Shown here piece after piece: positions 23,362 through 34,450 of a stretch of 64,000 bases of DNA. Each line of letters starts with the position of its first letter. Positions within the stretch are counted from its first letter, which is position 1. Below the pieces are notes generated by a model. The model ran no database searches and was not told the origin of the DNA. It worked only from the letters and a program-made list of their open reading frames with translations. The translations under genes and the position numbers were made by a program. Source of the DNA: Bromus sterilis (lineage: Eukaryota; Streptophyta; Magnoliopsida; Poales; Poaceae); the NCBI GenBank assembly GCA_950022295.1, contig OX465598.1, forward strand, positions 121,069,001 through 121,133,000, written 5' to 3'.

Positions 23362-25582
23362 TGTCGGGACCCGGGGTTAGCGTATGCAAGTACAGCTAAG
23401 ACATAGTCATATGGAGAGCCGAGAACCGTACCCACTTGTCTAAGCAGACAAGGCCAAGCACAGAACGTTCTCGGAAAGCATCGTACGTGAGGGGCATCCC
23501 ATCCAGGCCGGATGATCAACTGAGATGGGTCCTCATCGTCCGCACACAAGTCTAATGATATGGGTGGTGAACTCCCATATTCAAAGACAAGTCGCCTCAA
23601 CCATACTATCAACTATCTCAAAACTCTTACATAGACTTACTCAAGCCCGATCACTTAGTCGGGGTCTAGGGCGGGCTCGATCATACCACAAAGTGTGCAC
23701 GAGACGAAGTCTCGAGCAATCGCATCGCGATGCCCCAAGCTGCGCACATCGAAGGGCCACTTGGTGTATGAAAGACCGCCAGCCAGAACACAACTAAGGT
23801 CTCGAAAACCCATACAAAGACATGCATGTTATAAACATACACGCAGCACACATGCCTTGTATGAACAGCAGGTACTATTGCAATTCTCTACAAAGTGTAC
23901 AATTTTATTGATAACTCTTATAGAGTGCAAACAGAGATCACAAACATGTGATCCAACATTACAACACAAACGGAAGCAAATTATGTCTGAGTACAGACAA
24001 GTTTAACAAATGGCTTAAGAAGCCTTATTTAAACACAAGCCCTCCACGAGGGAAACCAGTCGTCTGACTGGGACTAGACTAGTTGGTCTTCAGTCGTCCA
24101 GCTCGATGAAGAAGCCACCTTCGGGGTCAGTGGCATCATCTAAAACATAGATTAAGCAAACGTGAGTACAAAATCGTACTCAGCAAGACTTACATAGGAG
24201 CTATACTACTCATGCACATGTATCAAGGTAAAGGGAGGTGGGGTTCACTTGCAGAAATGCCAGCTTTGACTTGGCTAATCCTGAACTACGAGTACCAGAC
24301 TTTGAGGTAAGAAGCGTACACGAGTCCACTACTTTCTCCAACCAATTACGCCACTATGGTTCCTTCCTCGACTTCCCCACGAGGAAGCACACCATAGCAC
24401 TCACACTTATCTTGGTGTGTTTTAGGAGTATCCAGTTCAAGTTATCTAATAATCAAGCTAAGCTTTCCAAGCAGTCCATAACCGCGGACACGGCTATTCG
24501 AATAGTTTTGTTAAACCTGCAGGGGTGTACCGCTACACACACATGATCATCATTTACCGCCTTTGATCTCGACACCATTCAAGGGGTGCCAGCGAGGATG
24601 CTCACCACAACTGTTACCTCATAGCCGATCTAGTCCGAGAAAGCCGCCTACTCTGGTTGGTTACCACAATCGTGAACCCGGCCGGTTTACCGAAGTGGAC
24701 CCAAGTGATGTGTGCGTGGTGCATAAGCCGGTCTCGGATGAGCCGTTCTCTCACTTAGCATCCAGGCCACAGACCTACCAGAACTCCGAACTATTGCGAC
24801 ATCTGGACATCGAAGGGGATGAGTTAATAAGCTGAGAGGGGTCAGTGAGCCCAATGTGTGGTTGTACTCTTCATCTTGGATCACCACACAAGAACTCGTA
24901 CTAGGGCGGTGTTCAACGAGACAACCCACCGTGTACTCCTACACAGCCTCTCATCGTTCACCTTGTATTAGGGTCGATTCACCAACACTTTTCTACCATC
25001 ATCAACATGATCATTCCCATCCCGACTCAGATCACAGTAACAACATGGTATCATACTAAGCATGCAATAAGCGATAAAATTTGCAGGGGCCACATGATAT
25101 CAAACAACTCCTACATTTGCTAGGATTGTGGTTTACTTACTACTGGGACAAAATGATAGGTCATGCAAAGGAATGGGTTCATCTATGCCGTAGAAACGAA
25201 TCATGGTGATCATCCTAAACAATGCATAAGCGAGACATGAGAGGGAAGTGGGATTTTATCGACATGATCAATGGGGGTTTGCTTGCCTTGCTGACGAGGT
25301 TCGGGTTCTGGGTCTTCAATGAAGGGGGAAGCCTCCTGCTCCGGTTCCACCTCTACTCGACAAACAACAAGCAAAGTAGCAAAGTAAATACAATGCACAA
25401 ACACATGATGGAAGTTTGAATCTTGATGTACATGCTTTGATGTGTGAAGCAATTCCATTTAAATGGAGTATATGGCAAATTGAATTGCAAATTCAAACTC
25501 CACATTTGAATTCAACTTAACTAAGTTGCATGTGACATTGTTTGATCATTTTGAACCTTTTGGAAATGTGTATGATATGCCT
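23362..25582 (-). repeat. T1 5' LTR, truncated
   Basis: The segment corresponds to 15719-17940 of the complete LTR. The outer ~1870 bp (U3 side) is missing and the sequence joins the C1 LTR after three T bases. Without U3 the element has lost its promoter. Confidence 0.9.
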
Positions 25583-25585
25583 TTT

Positions 25586-26659
25586 GGATACCGACGATCA
25601 AACCTCGGACAAACAAAGTACCGCAGCACAAAGGGATTACGTCATATCGTTAACGGTTTCCAAAAGCGATCGAAGTTCATTCGAAGGAAGCGCAGGGGCT
25701 GTCAAGGATTGTAACCAGGTCCAACTGACTAGTCATTGGTCAATGAGAAGAGTCTCGACCATGTCTGTTGTTTCCCGGACCGTTAGGGTGTTACACTTAA
25801 GGGCAATCGATGCATAGGACAGTTACGGGATCAATCGGTGAAATAGGAGGAATCACCGGAATAGTTCCGGAGGAGGACGGAATGGTTTCCGGACATTTTG
25901 AATAGTTCAAAATAAAGTTTAATTGTTTTAATAATGTTTTATTATTTAATTATCTGAACTAAATATTTAAAACATATTATAAAAATTAAAAAATTGGGAA
26001 AAAGGCTATATGGGCCCATGGGGCCCATTAGGGGAGGAAGGGGTTTCCCCCCTTGGGCTTGGCGCCAAGGGTGGGGCCCAACCCCCCCTATGGCCGGCGC
26101 ACCTCCCCCCCTTGGGAGTTTAGTCCCACATGGGGGAGGGGAGGAGGATCACACCCCCCCTTGGCCTATATAAGGAGGGGTAGACCCCCTTTTCCCAACA
26201 CACCAATATCTCCTTCTTCCTCCTTCTCCTTCCTGGAAGTTGACTCCCCTTGTTTGGAGTCTGCACCAGGATTGGAGTTCTCCACCATAAGGCAGGCCGT
26301 CGCTCTGCCGGAGTCGGGATCCGTAGCCGTCTTTCTTCCGCTGCTCGCCTGGTTCGGGGCCCGGGAGGAACATCGATTGTACCGTACGTGTATAATCTCT
26401 TCGAGGCACTACACCTGTGGTGCTACTTCGTCGCTGGAGGTTTACCGGGAGTCATCCTCGCCGGTGGTGGTCTTCTACACGACAGGGAGGTCGTAGTTCT
26501 GAGTCTACGCCAACCACGTTCGCAAGAACGTTTCCCTTCTTCCGGTCTTCAAAGGTATGAACACCGATTCCCTCCATTACTTTACATCTCCATAGCATAG
26601 ATCTTGGGTTCGGGTACCGTAGGTATGAAAATTTGTGTTTTCTGCCCCGTATCCCAACA
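25586..26659 (+). repeat. C1 3' LTR, main part
   Basis: The segment matches 9774-10846 of the 5' LTR from GGATACCGACG to CCCAACA. LTR bases equivalent to 9155-9773 are missing. The TATA box is retained near 26166. The target duplication TAGTG follows. Confidence 0.93.
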
Positions 26660-26664
26660 TAGTG

Positions 26665-26699
26665 AAGTCACACAACTTGGTGTTCTCGGAGGAACCCAT
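26665..26699 (-). pseudogene. A1 gag N-terminus (fragment beyond C1)
   Basis: The reverse strand starts with ATG at 26697-26699 (MGSSENTKLCDFT). It stays open through the TAGTG duplication into the frame at 9132, which shows that C1 landed within the first 15 codons of gag. The leader and primer site lie at the expected distance upstream. Confidence 0.75.
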
Positions 26700-26834
26700 A
26701 GCAGCATCAAGCAAGATAACTATTTTTTTGATTTCTGATAAAAGACACTGAAGCAAAAACTGAAAAGTAAACTAACAAGACTAAAAAGCAAAGATAAAAG
26801 ATAGTGTGCAACTCCCCTATCTTGAAGAGTGGAG

Positions 26835-26852
26835 TCCCCGGCAACGGCGCCA
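26835..26852 (-). other. A1 primer binding site, tRNA-Asp type
   Basis: The reverse complement is TGGCGCCGTTGCCGGGGA, a perfect complement of the tRNA-Asp(GTC) 3' end including CCA. It lies 11 bp inside the 5' LTR (26864). Confidence 0.88.
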
Positions 26853-26863
26853 GAAATTATCTT

Positions 26864-28508
26864 TGATGGATTCTCGCCCCTCGTTGGTTAGCCGAAGTGG
26901 AAGGTTGAGATGTAGACAACAACAAATTTCCCTCGGTGAAGATACCAAGGTTTGTCTCCAGTAGGACTCCAGCAACGACAGGAAGGTGACAACGGCGCCA
27001 ACAATTAGGCGGTTGACGTGGACCTGCACACACAACAGATAACTTTGCTCCCAACGAGTTCAGAAAGGTTGTCAATCCCTTCGGCCTTGTTGTTCACAAA
27101 GGATCAAACACACAGGATAATAATGATAGTGATAGCAACGGAAAAGTAAATAAAGCAGTAAATAAATAGTGGGTGTAAACAGTATTGGAAATATGGACCA
27201 GGATCCCATGATGTTCGCTAGTGATGTCTCTCTACCAAAAGACGATTAAATAGCCATCTAAGGTAAACAACTTACAGCTGGGCAACTGGCAGGATTATGT
27301 GCGCAAACCAATGCTAACTATGCTATAAAGAAAGGAAGAGGCTCAAAAGCATGGGAGGTACGCCAAGACAAGTAGACCGAAATCCATCTGCATATACCTA
27401 CTAATCATCCACCTTGAGATATTTATCCAGAACATCTCGCTGGTATTAATTTGCGAATCCCACCCAAAGTGTAAACTCAAAGCAACAGACAACTGCATTA
27501 AAGAACTTTGCGTAAAGTAAACAATCCTTGCGCCCGCGAGTACAAGCACCGTTGTTTTCTCCCTTGTGGCAACAACACATCCCCTAGACTCATGTTTCTG
27601 TCACTCAAGCTAGTCATCGGGGGGCATGAACCCACAATCATGCATAACGCTCCCTCTTGGAGTCACTACCTACTACTTGGCCAAAGCAATAAACAGCAAC
27701 GGAGAACATGCAAGAATTACTCAAGAACATAAATATAAAAGAGGAGAATCAAATATATTACTCAAACACAATCTGAACATAGTCTCATAATCCATCGGAT
27801 CCCAACAAACTCAGCATAGCAACAGCAGAAAGATTACATATGTGGATCGATCATGTAGGGAAGCTCACGAGGTCTAAACCATGAAGAACAAAGAGGGGAG
27901 GAGAACATCACATAGCTACTGATCATGGACCCATGGTACAAGGTGGACTACTCACGGTTCATCCGGGAAGCATCCATGGTGATGGAGAAGCTCCCGGAGG
28001 TGGTTCCTCCCTCCGACAAGGTGCCGGGAAGAGGTCTCCTGGTGCTCCCAATCTTGTAAGTGCGGCGGCGGCGGAACAGAGGAGAGATCGCGAAAAATGG
28101 TTTTGTACCCGAGGGTTTCTCGTCACGGGGAATAAATAGGCGAAGGGGGGCGGCCAGAGGTGGACCAGGGGCCCCAGGCGCCCCCCTGGCGCGGCCTAGG
28201 GGGTGGCCGCGCCAGGTGGCCGCCTGGTCCATCCCTGGCTCCCCTCTGGCCCCACTAGGGCTCTTCTGGAAGGTTCCCGTATGCTGATTTTTCCTATATT
28301 TTTCCCGGAATTTTTCTGGCACTTTAAATAATGGGAAAACCTGAAATACAAAAACAACAGAAAGCAGGAACCGGCACTGGGGTGCACTGAGTTAATAGGT
28401 TAGTCCAAATATGATCAAAAGTGTATGGAAGTTCATCAATATCATAGCAATATCACACAAAAGAGGCATGGAGCAAGCAAAAATTATAGATACGTTTTGG
28501 ATGTATCA
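26864..28508 (-). repeat. A1 5' LTR
   Basis: The complete LTR is 1645 bp, the partner of 2525-4168. It is followed by GGTGC (28509-28513), the duplicated target in the B1 LTR. Confidence 0.92.
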
Positions 28509-28513
28509 GGTGC

Positions 28514-28987
28514 CGGCACAGGAATTCTGGTCCCCCGAAGCTTGTCGGCGATAGCGGCGGAGATCGGAATTGCTTCTAGAGAAATGGGGTCTGGAATCAG
28601 GGTTTTTGCAACGGGTGTATAAATAAGAGCCAAGGGGGGCCACCAGGGGAGGTCCCACTCGGCCAGGCAGCCTCCCCGCCTTAGGCTGCGCCGGGCTGTC
28701 GCCTCAGTGACTGGTGACCCCCCTCCGGCTCTCCTTTGGTGATTCCGGAAGGTTCCTTCGCGCTGGTTTTTTATATATATTTTACCAGAATTTATTGGGC
28801 ACTTTAAGTAATGGGAAAACCTGAAATACAAAAACAGGAGAAAACAGAAACTGGCACTGGGTGCACTGAGTTAGTAGGTTAGTCCAAATATGATCAAATG
28901 TGTATGAAAGTGTATCTAGATCATAGAAATATCACACAAAACATCCATGGAGCGAGAAGAAATTATGGATATGTTTGAGACGTATCA
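28514..28987 (-). repeat. B1 3' LTR, proximal part
   Basis: The segment matches 40327-40809 of the B1 5' LTR and ends GACGTATCA. Next to it on the minus strand is the polypurine tract (28989-29000). Confidence 0.9.
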
Positions 28988-29217
28988 ACATCCCCAAGCT
29001 GAATTCCTGCTCGTCCTCGAGTAGGTAAGTGATAATAAACATAATTTCTGTGGTGACATGCTACCAACCATATAAGAACTTTGAAAAGTAAAGCAATCAT
29101 GGTATGTGATTCAATTCAAGTCATAACAGGCAAGAGTCTATCATAGCATTGAAGCAAGTAACAAGAGAACATTAGGTGCAAGAGCTCTCGCTGTCCGCGA
29201 CACGAATGTCTCCAGAT
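28988..29217 (-). other. B1 internal 3' end with polypurine tract
   Basis: 230 bp of B1 internal sequence ending at the target site GGTGT of B2. The polypurine tract AGCTTGGGGATG (reverse strand, 28989-29000) borders the LTR. No gene. It continues at 35917. Confidence 0.8.
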
Positions 29218-29222
29218 GGTGT

Positions 29223-30680
29223 TGATACGTCCCAAACGTATCTATAATTTCTGCTTGCTCCATGCATGTTTTGTGTGACTTTTCCATGTTTTGCTTGAAC
29301 TTTCATACACATTTGAGCATATTCGGACTAACCTATTAACTCAGTGCACCCAGTTGTCAGTTCCTGTTTTCTGCTGTTTTTGTATTTCAGGTTTTCCGGC
29401 CATTAAAAGTGCTCCAAAAATTCTGGAAAAATTATATAAAAAATCAGCGTCCCAGAAGCTTCCGGAATCACCAAGGAAGGAGGGGAGGGACACCACAGGG
29501 ACTCCAGAAGTGTCCCTGGCGCGACCCCACCCTAGGTCGCGCCGGGCACCCTCCTGGATGCCGTGTGGCCCCCCTGGTGCCCCCCTTTGGCCCTATTTTT
29601 ACCCCCGCAGAGGAAACCCTGATTCCATACCCCTTTTCTCTAGAAGCAATTCCGATCTCCGCCGCCACCGCCATCAAGTTTCGGGGGGAAAAAAATTCCT
29701 GTGCCGGCACCCTTCCGGGACGGGGAAGTGCCCCCGGATTCATCTCCATCGCCGTTGCTTCCCTCCCCCATGAAGCGGGAGTAGTTCCTCCTCGGGGCTG
29801 AGGTTTCTACCAGTACCTATGTGGTATTCTCTCTCTCCCATGATGTGATCTTGATTGTGATCATAGGCTATGTTAATCTAGGGTGATCCCATGATATTTC
29901 CCTTTCCTTTATGTATTGGATTGATGTACTCACTTGATCTTATCTAGTATAATCCCCGAGACCATGGTGACAGCGGTCTATTAGACATGGGTTAGAAAAA
30001 TATTTTCATGAGTGATTTCCTCTTTTGTGTGTTGATTGAAGATTGAGAGTCTCTTGGTGCTTGTCTTTGACTATCCTTGAGATATGTTGTGGTGATTGTG
30101 GTACTCTCTTTGGATGTCCGCGGTGACATTGGCAAATCCATAGATTGAGAACTACGAACTTTGAGGTGTGCTTTTGTAGCCCTACATAATTCTCGTCCTC
30201 TCTTGACCACAAATGAATGACCTCCGAGTACGTCTCCAATGCATGTTTTAGTGGAAATATCATGTGATTAGACTATGTTAATGTTGTTGGGAGTTGCCAC
30301 TAGTGAAAGTATGAAGCCTAGGCCTCGTTTCCACCATTGTTACACCGTTTGCACTCACTTTTGTTACATGTTTGCTTGCTGCACTTTTTATTACAGATTT
30401 ATATTACTTTGTTTTGCCACACCTATCACACATATTTTATCATCACTTCGCCGAACTAATGCACCTATACAACTCCTAGTTGTATTAGGTGTGTTGGGGA
30501 CACAAGAGACTTCTTTTATCTTAATTGCAGGGTTGCTTGAGAGAGACCTCTTCAACCTCTACTTCCCTGAGTTCGATAAACCTTAGGTCATGCACTTGAG
30601 GGAAATTGCTGCTGTCCTACAAACCTCTGCGCTTGGAGGCCCAACATAGTCTACAAGAATAGAAGCGTGCGTAGACATCA
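29223..30680 (+). repeat. B2 5' LTR
   Basis: The LTR is 1458 bp, from TGATACGTCCC to GTAGACATCA. The first ~230 bp resemble the A-type LTR; the rest is different (see findings). Its 492-bp open frame at 29291-29773 is not conserved in the sister LTR and is rejected as a gene. Confidence 0.94.
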
Positions 30681-30689
30681 AGCTATTTC

Positions 30690-30707
30690 TGGCGCCGTTG
30701 CCGGGGA
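30690..30707 (+). other. B2 primer binding site, tRNA-Asp type
   Basis: TGGCGCCGTTGCCGGGGA starts ten bases after the LTR and is complementary to tRNA-Asp(GTC). Confidence 0.88.
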
Positions 30708-30788
30708 GGTGAGTGCTTGGAGGTATATCTTTAGATCTTGCAATTAAATCTTTTCGTTTCTTATTTTTATTTTCACTAGTTAGGCCTT

Positions 30789-31551
30789 ATGGAAAAGAAC
30801 AAAAATATTATGAGAGAGCTTTATGAGCTCTACCTTGAGTTGGGACATGAAGTGTTTGAAGAGAAAATCAAAAAGCGTAGTGAGCTTTATTATTTGCATA
30901 ACACTCATGATAGTAGTAATGCTATTTGCATGTCTTCTTTGAATACTTTTGATACTAATGATATGCAAATCCATAAGCTTGGGGATGCTACATTTTATGA
31001 AGATGATCTTTTTAGAACCCCAAGTTTTGATGAGGAAATTTATTTTGATGATACTTTGACTCCTATCTATGATGATTATTTTGATGACACTTATGCTATA
31101 AAGAATGAATGTTTGAAAGTGTATCATGGTAAGAATGATTGATGTGATAGCTATTTTCTTGAGTTTGCTCCCACTATTACTAATGAGAAGGATTTCGCTT
31201 AAGTGGAGAGTAACAAAATTTCTATGCTTGTGGATCATGATAAGAATTTTTTTATGTGATACTTATATTGTTGAGTTTATTCATGATCCCACTGAAAATT
31301 ATTATGAGAGGGGAACATATGCTTATAGATATTTCAATAATATCTAGTTCCCTCTCTTTATGTTGAAGGTTTTGAAGTTGCACTTATTTTGGCTTCCTAT
31401 GCTAATATCTTTATGCTTCAATGAGTTATTTCTCTACAAGATCCCTTTGCATAGGAAGCATGTTAGGCTTAAATGTTTTTGGTATTTGCTTCTTCATGCT
31501 CTCTTTTGTTCTTCAACTCTTATTCCTACGAGAGCATCATTAAAATCTTAA
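30789..31551 (+). pseudogene. B2 orphan protein, broken copy
   Basis: The first 117 codons (30789-31142) match the B1 protein at 38560-39246 almost throughout. A TGA replaces a Ser codon at 31141, and a second stop and a T-run frameshift follow near 31200-31250. The C-terminal part is recovered in 31360-31551 with LFMLKVLKL and the HRKHVRLK block, and it runs on past the point where B1 stops. Function is unknown. It has no gag, protease or polymerase motif. An AAGCTTGGGGATG motif lies inside the frame at 30975-30987. Confidence 0.72.
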
Positions 31552-34450
31552 GCCTATCTTTATGGCTTTAAAGAAATAGCTCTAGGGAGACAATCCTTGT
31601 TATCTTTACTTTGAGTTTTTCCTTTCTGTTTTTAGTGGTCTTGATGATTGTTACTACTGTAGCAACATCATTGTATCTTTATTTTCAAGATTTGTGCCTT
31701 TTATAGCCTCATATGACAAGGGAAGTGAAAGTTGTGACATGCTGTCCAGAAAACAGATTCTGTCCTCGTGATGGGAAAATCATAGAAAAATCCCAGTTCA
31801 TATTTTTGAGCTGAATGTTTTACAAAACGTGCTCTATACAATCACGGAACTTTCGTATGTTCTGAGTTTCTTGATTTGATTTGCATAAGTACCCCTAAAA
31901 AATTCTTTACTACCTGTTGTTCTGTTTTTCACAGATTCTGCCACGTTTTGTCTCTCCTAACTTTTGCAAACCTTATGCTTGCTTTTTCTTTGCAAAAACC
32001 TTTTGGCAATCTTTAGAAACAGTAGCTCTTCAATAATATCTTTATATCCAGTGGGGAAAAATTATTTATTAAGGGTACTAACCTCTCTAATCAGCTTATG
32101 ATGAGTTATGTATGAAGGGAGTTTTCAAGTGTGCGATGGAAGATGATGAAAGAAGATCCAGGAGTGTCAAGTGCCCAAGCTTGGGGATTCCCCCATGCAT
32201 CCCCAATAAATATTCAAGGAGACTCAAGCGTCTAAGCTTGGGTATGCCCCCGTGCATCCCCTTCTCCATCAACAATCATCTGTTCGTCCTTCGTCTCACT
32301 ATATTTTTATCACTTCATGCGTTATGTGCTATGCTTGGAGCGTCTCGCTCTTAGGTTTTATTTTTAGTTTTATTTAGATTTGCTTGCTGTTCATAACAAG
32401 TTAGATCCTGTCTTACTTTGTGTGGGAGAGAAACACGCTCCACTTTCAAAATCTAGAACACATAATAGGATTCTTCATGCCTATCTTTTGCTGTTGTGTG
32501 TTCTTTATCTTTTCGTAGCTACTGCGATGTCTAGTTTTAGTCATAGTTTGTCTTTAGCAAGAGCCTTGGCTTTTTTTTAGTTTTTTGCTGGAACTCTCTT
32601 AAGTTTTCATGTTTATCTTGTTAAGAGAGTTGGTTGTTGCACTGAGTTATGTCTTGTCTTGAGAGTAGATAATTGAGGTTGCTATTTAATTTTAGTAGTA
32701 ACTTGCAATAGTTTTGAGGTATTGATGTGAGTAATGTTTGAACTTTTGGTGTCAAGAGCTCTAGCCTATTAGTGATAGGTTTCGTATTTTGGGCAATCCG
32801 TATTTATTTTCAAAAACCTACAAAACTAGTTGAGAACTCTAGCTACTAGATGGATCGTTAATCTTTGAAGGGATCGGATATTAGAGTACACCCACGTACC
32901 ATGAGTCGAGGATGCGCAAGGATAACCAAACCCCCATACACTCCTCCTCAGGGTACTTGTCTCTTTGTGAACCTCCTTATTAGATTGAGAGTTACCGATA
33001 ATAAGTGCACGAGTTCTTCAGACTAATGTAAGTATTGAAAGTTGACACTTCCACCTCCTCATATTTTCTAGCTTCTCCCGTGCCGTGCATTGCCTTCTTC
33101 TCATTCCGAGAGTTGGCGTCCACCTTCGCCGGTACATCCAAACCCTTGGCATGATACGCTCTGTCATCATAAACCTCCTTATATCTTTCCTCAAAACAGC
33201 CACCATACCTACCTACAAGGCATTTCCATAGCCTTTCCGAGATACATTGCCATGCAACCTCCAGCTTCTCATGACTTGATCCTCATGTCATACATGCTAC
33301 TTGCTTGATCGATGAGCCGCATGCTAGTTGGTCCTTTCCCTAATCATTGCTACATGACGCGCTAGTATCATTGCATATCCTGCTATCCTGGCAGAGGCAT
33401 ACATTTGCATCATGATAGTTATATCTTCTTTATGTGAGTACCTTTGTAAAGTGTGAAAGATTTCCTATATTCTTGTAAACTATAGAGTGTTGTACCTAAA
33501 GTGAGGAAAAGATCCCAAAGAGGACAAAATAAAAGATCCCAAAAAGGACAAATGAGAGTTAAATAGAAAGAGCCATTGAGGCCACCAAAAATACAAAAAA
33601 TAGAAAAAGAGAAAAAGAGAAAAATAAAAAGAGAGAAGGGGAACACTACTATTCCTTTTGAGAGATCCACACTAGTACTTCATCCTCTATCCCTTGTATT
33701 CCATAGAGATCATCATCATGCATATAGCTATGTGGGGACCTTCACACTATAGAACTTGGCTTGTATATTCCAATGATGAGCCTCCTCAAACGAGCTCTAG
33801 GTCTTCTTGAGCAAGCAAGTTAGATGCACCCCCACTAGTTCCCTTGGAGAGATTTTAGCTCACATGTGCATCCGTTGCATGGTAGTCCCTACTCCTCGCA
33901 TCATATCTATCATATGGCCTTCTATCGCCTATGATTTTCCTCATTGATGTGAGACTTTCACACCTTTTTTTCTTCCTCCTCCACCTTCTTTCTGTTTCGC
34001 CTTTTAGGTGTCAACTTTCTTGCTCACGCTCATCCATTGCATGAGTGCTCAAAATATCGAAAGGGAGTGGATCAGTTTGACTTGTACCTGATTAGTGGTC
34101 TGGGGACGAGTCCAGATAAGAATCCAAAGGAGACTAAGTGTGAAACTTTAGTAGATAGTAGTTCTCAACAACCTTATTTTCTCTCTCGTATTTCCCTATC
34201 CCTTGCTTGCACGCAAACACCATTTGGAGACATTCGAGTCACGGACAACGAGAGCTCTTGCACCTTTTGTTCTTTTGTTGCTTGTGTCAATGCTAATATA
34301 AACTCTTGCTTGTTAAGACTTGAATTGAATTGCATGCTTTGATTGCTTTCCTTAAAAGTCCTTATATGGTTGTGTGTCATGTCACCACAGAAATTATGCT
34401 TGTTATCATTTACCTACTCGAGGACGAGCAGGAGTTAAGCTTGGGGATGT
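31552..34450 (+). other. B2 non-coding 3' region
   Basis: About 2.9 kb without a gene. It holds the block with TACTGTAGCAACATCATTG (31657), the paired hairpins (32177-32261), a purine-rich stretch (33590-33640, the complement of the pyrimidine tract in minus-strand copies) and the polypurine tract AAGCTTGGGGATG at 34437-34449. The block order is the same as in A1, A2 and B1. Confidence 0.8.
32177..32261 (+). repeat. B2 paired hairpins carrying polypurine-tract motif
   Basis: Two units with AAGCTTGGGGATT and AAGCTTGGGTATG, each followed by a C-rich loop and CATCCCC. Both have one change from the polypurine tract at 34437-34449; the second also weakens its stem. Confidence 0.7.

Larger units (their letters stand above)
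15719..25582 (-). mobile_element. T1: Tekay-type chromovirus (Gypsy) nested in C1 LTR
   Basis: Two long direct repeats beginning TGTCGGGACCC (15719 and 23362) flank a minus-strand pol with RT, RNase H, integrase and a C-terminal chromodomain-like region, the order of Gypsy chromoviruses. The tRNA-Met primer site is at 23346-23358. The left LTR is complete (4093 bp). The right one is truncated at about 25582, so the 5-bp duplication (expected GCCCT, 15714-15718) is lost on that side. Gag, protease and the RT N-terminus are absent. The two LTRs differ by nine bases in their first ~540 bp, indicating a recent insertion. Confidence 0.92.
9138..26659 (+). mobile_element. C1: Copia LTR retrotransposon nested in A1 gag
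   Basis: The element has LTRs of TGTTGGATATGTG...CCCAACA type, a tRNA-Met-like primer site and a gag-PR-IN-RT-RNase H order, which defines Copia. It is flanked by TAGTG on both sides. The 3' LTR is split (15702-15718 and 25586-26659) by the nested element T1, with about 0.62 kb of LTR lost. Across the 1073 bp that both LTRs retain I see roughly fifteen differences, so insertion is fairly recent. I cannot assign the exact lineage; an Angela/Tork-like group fits the RT and LTR start. Confidence 0.94.
2525..28508 (-). mobile_element. A1: gag-protease Gypsy (Athila-like) element nested in B1 LTR
   Basis: LTRs of about 1.65 kb lie at 2525-4168 (3') and 26864-28508 (5'), bounded by the 5-bp duplication GGTGC at 2520-2524 and 28509-28513. 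The internal sequence is 4169-9132 and 26665-26863, interrupted by the Copia element C1. It encodes gag and protease only, followed by about 3 kb of non-coding 3' sequence. No RT or integrase motif was seen, so mobilisation would need a partner. Confidence 0.93.

Noticed and set aside
29291..29801. Frames of 160 and 130 codons in the B2 5' LTR
   Set aside because: The B2 3' LTR breaks both at the G-rich block, and B1 LTRs do not keep them; protein conservation is absent.
30690..30707. tRNA-like sequence
   Set aside because: Only 18 bases complementary to the tRNA-Asp end occur, next to an LTR. It is a primer site, not a tRNA gene; the same applies to the tRNA-Met matches.
34037..34342. A 101-codon plus-strand frame in the B2 3' region
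   Set aside because: The corresponding stretches of B1, A2 and A0 do not keep the frame. The region is shared as nucleotide blocks, not as protein.
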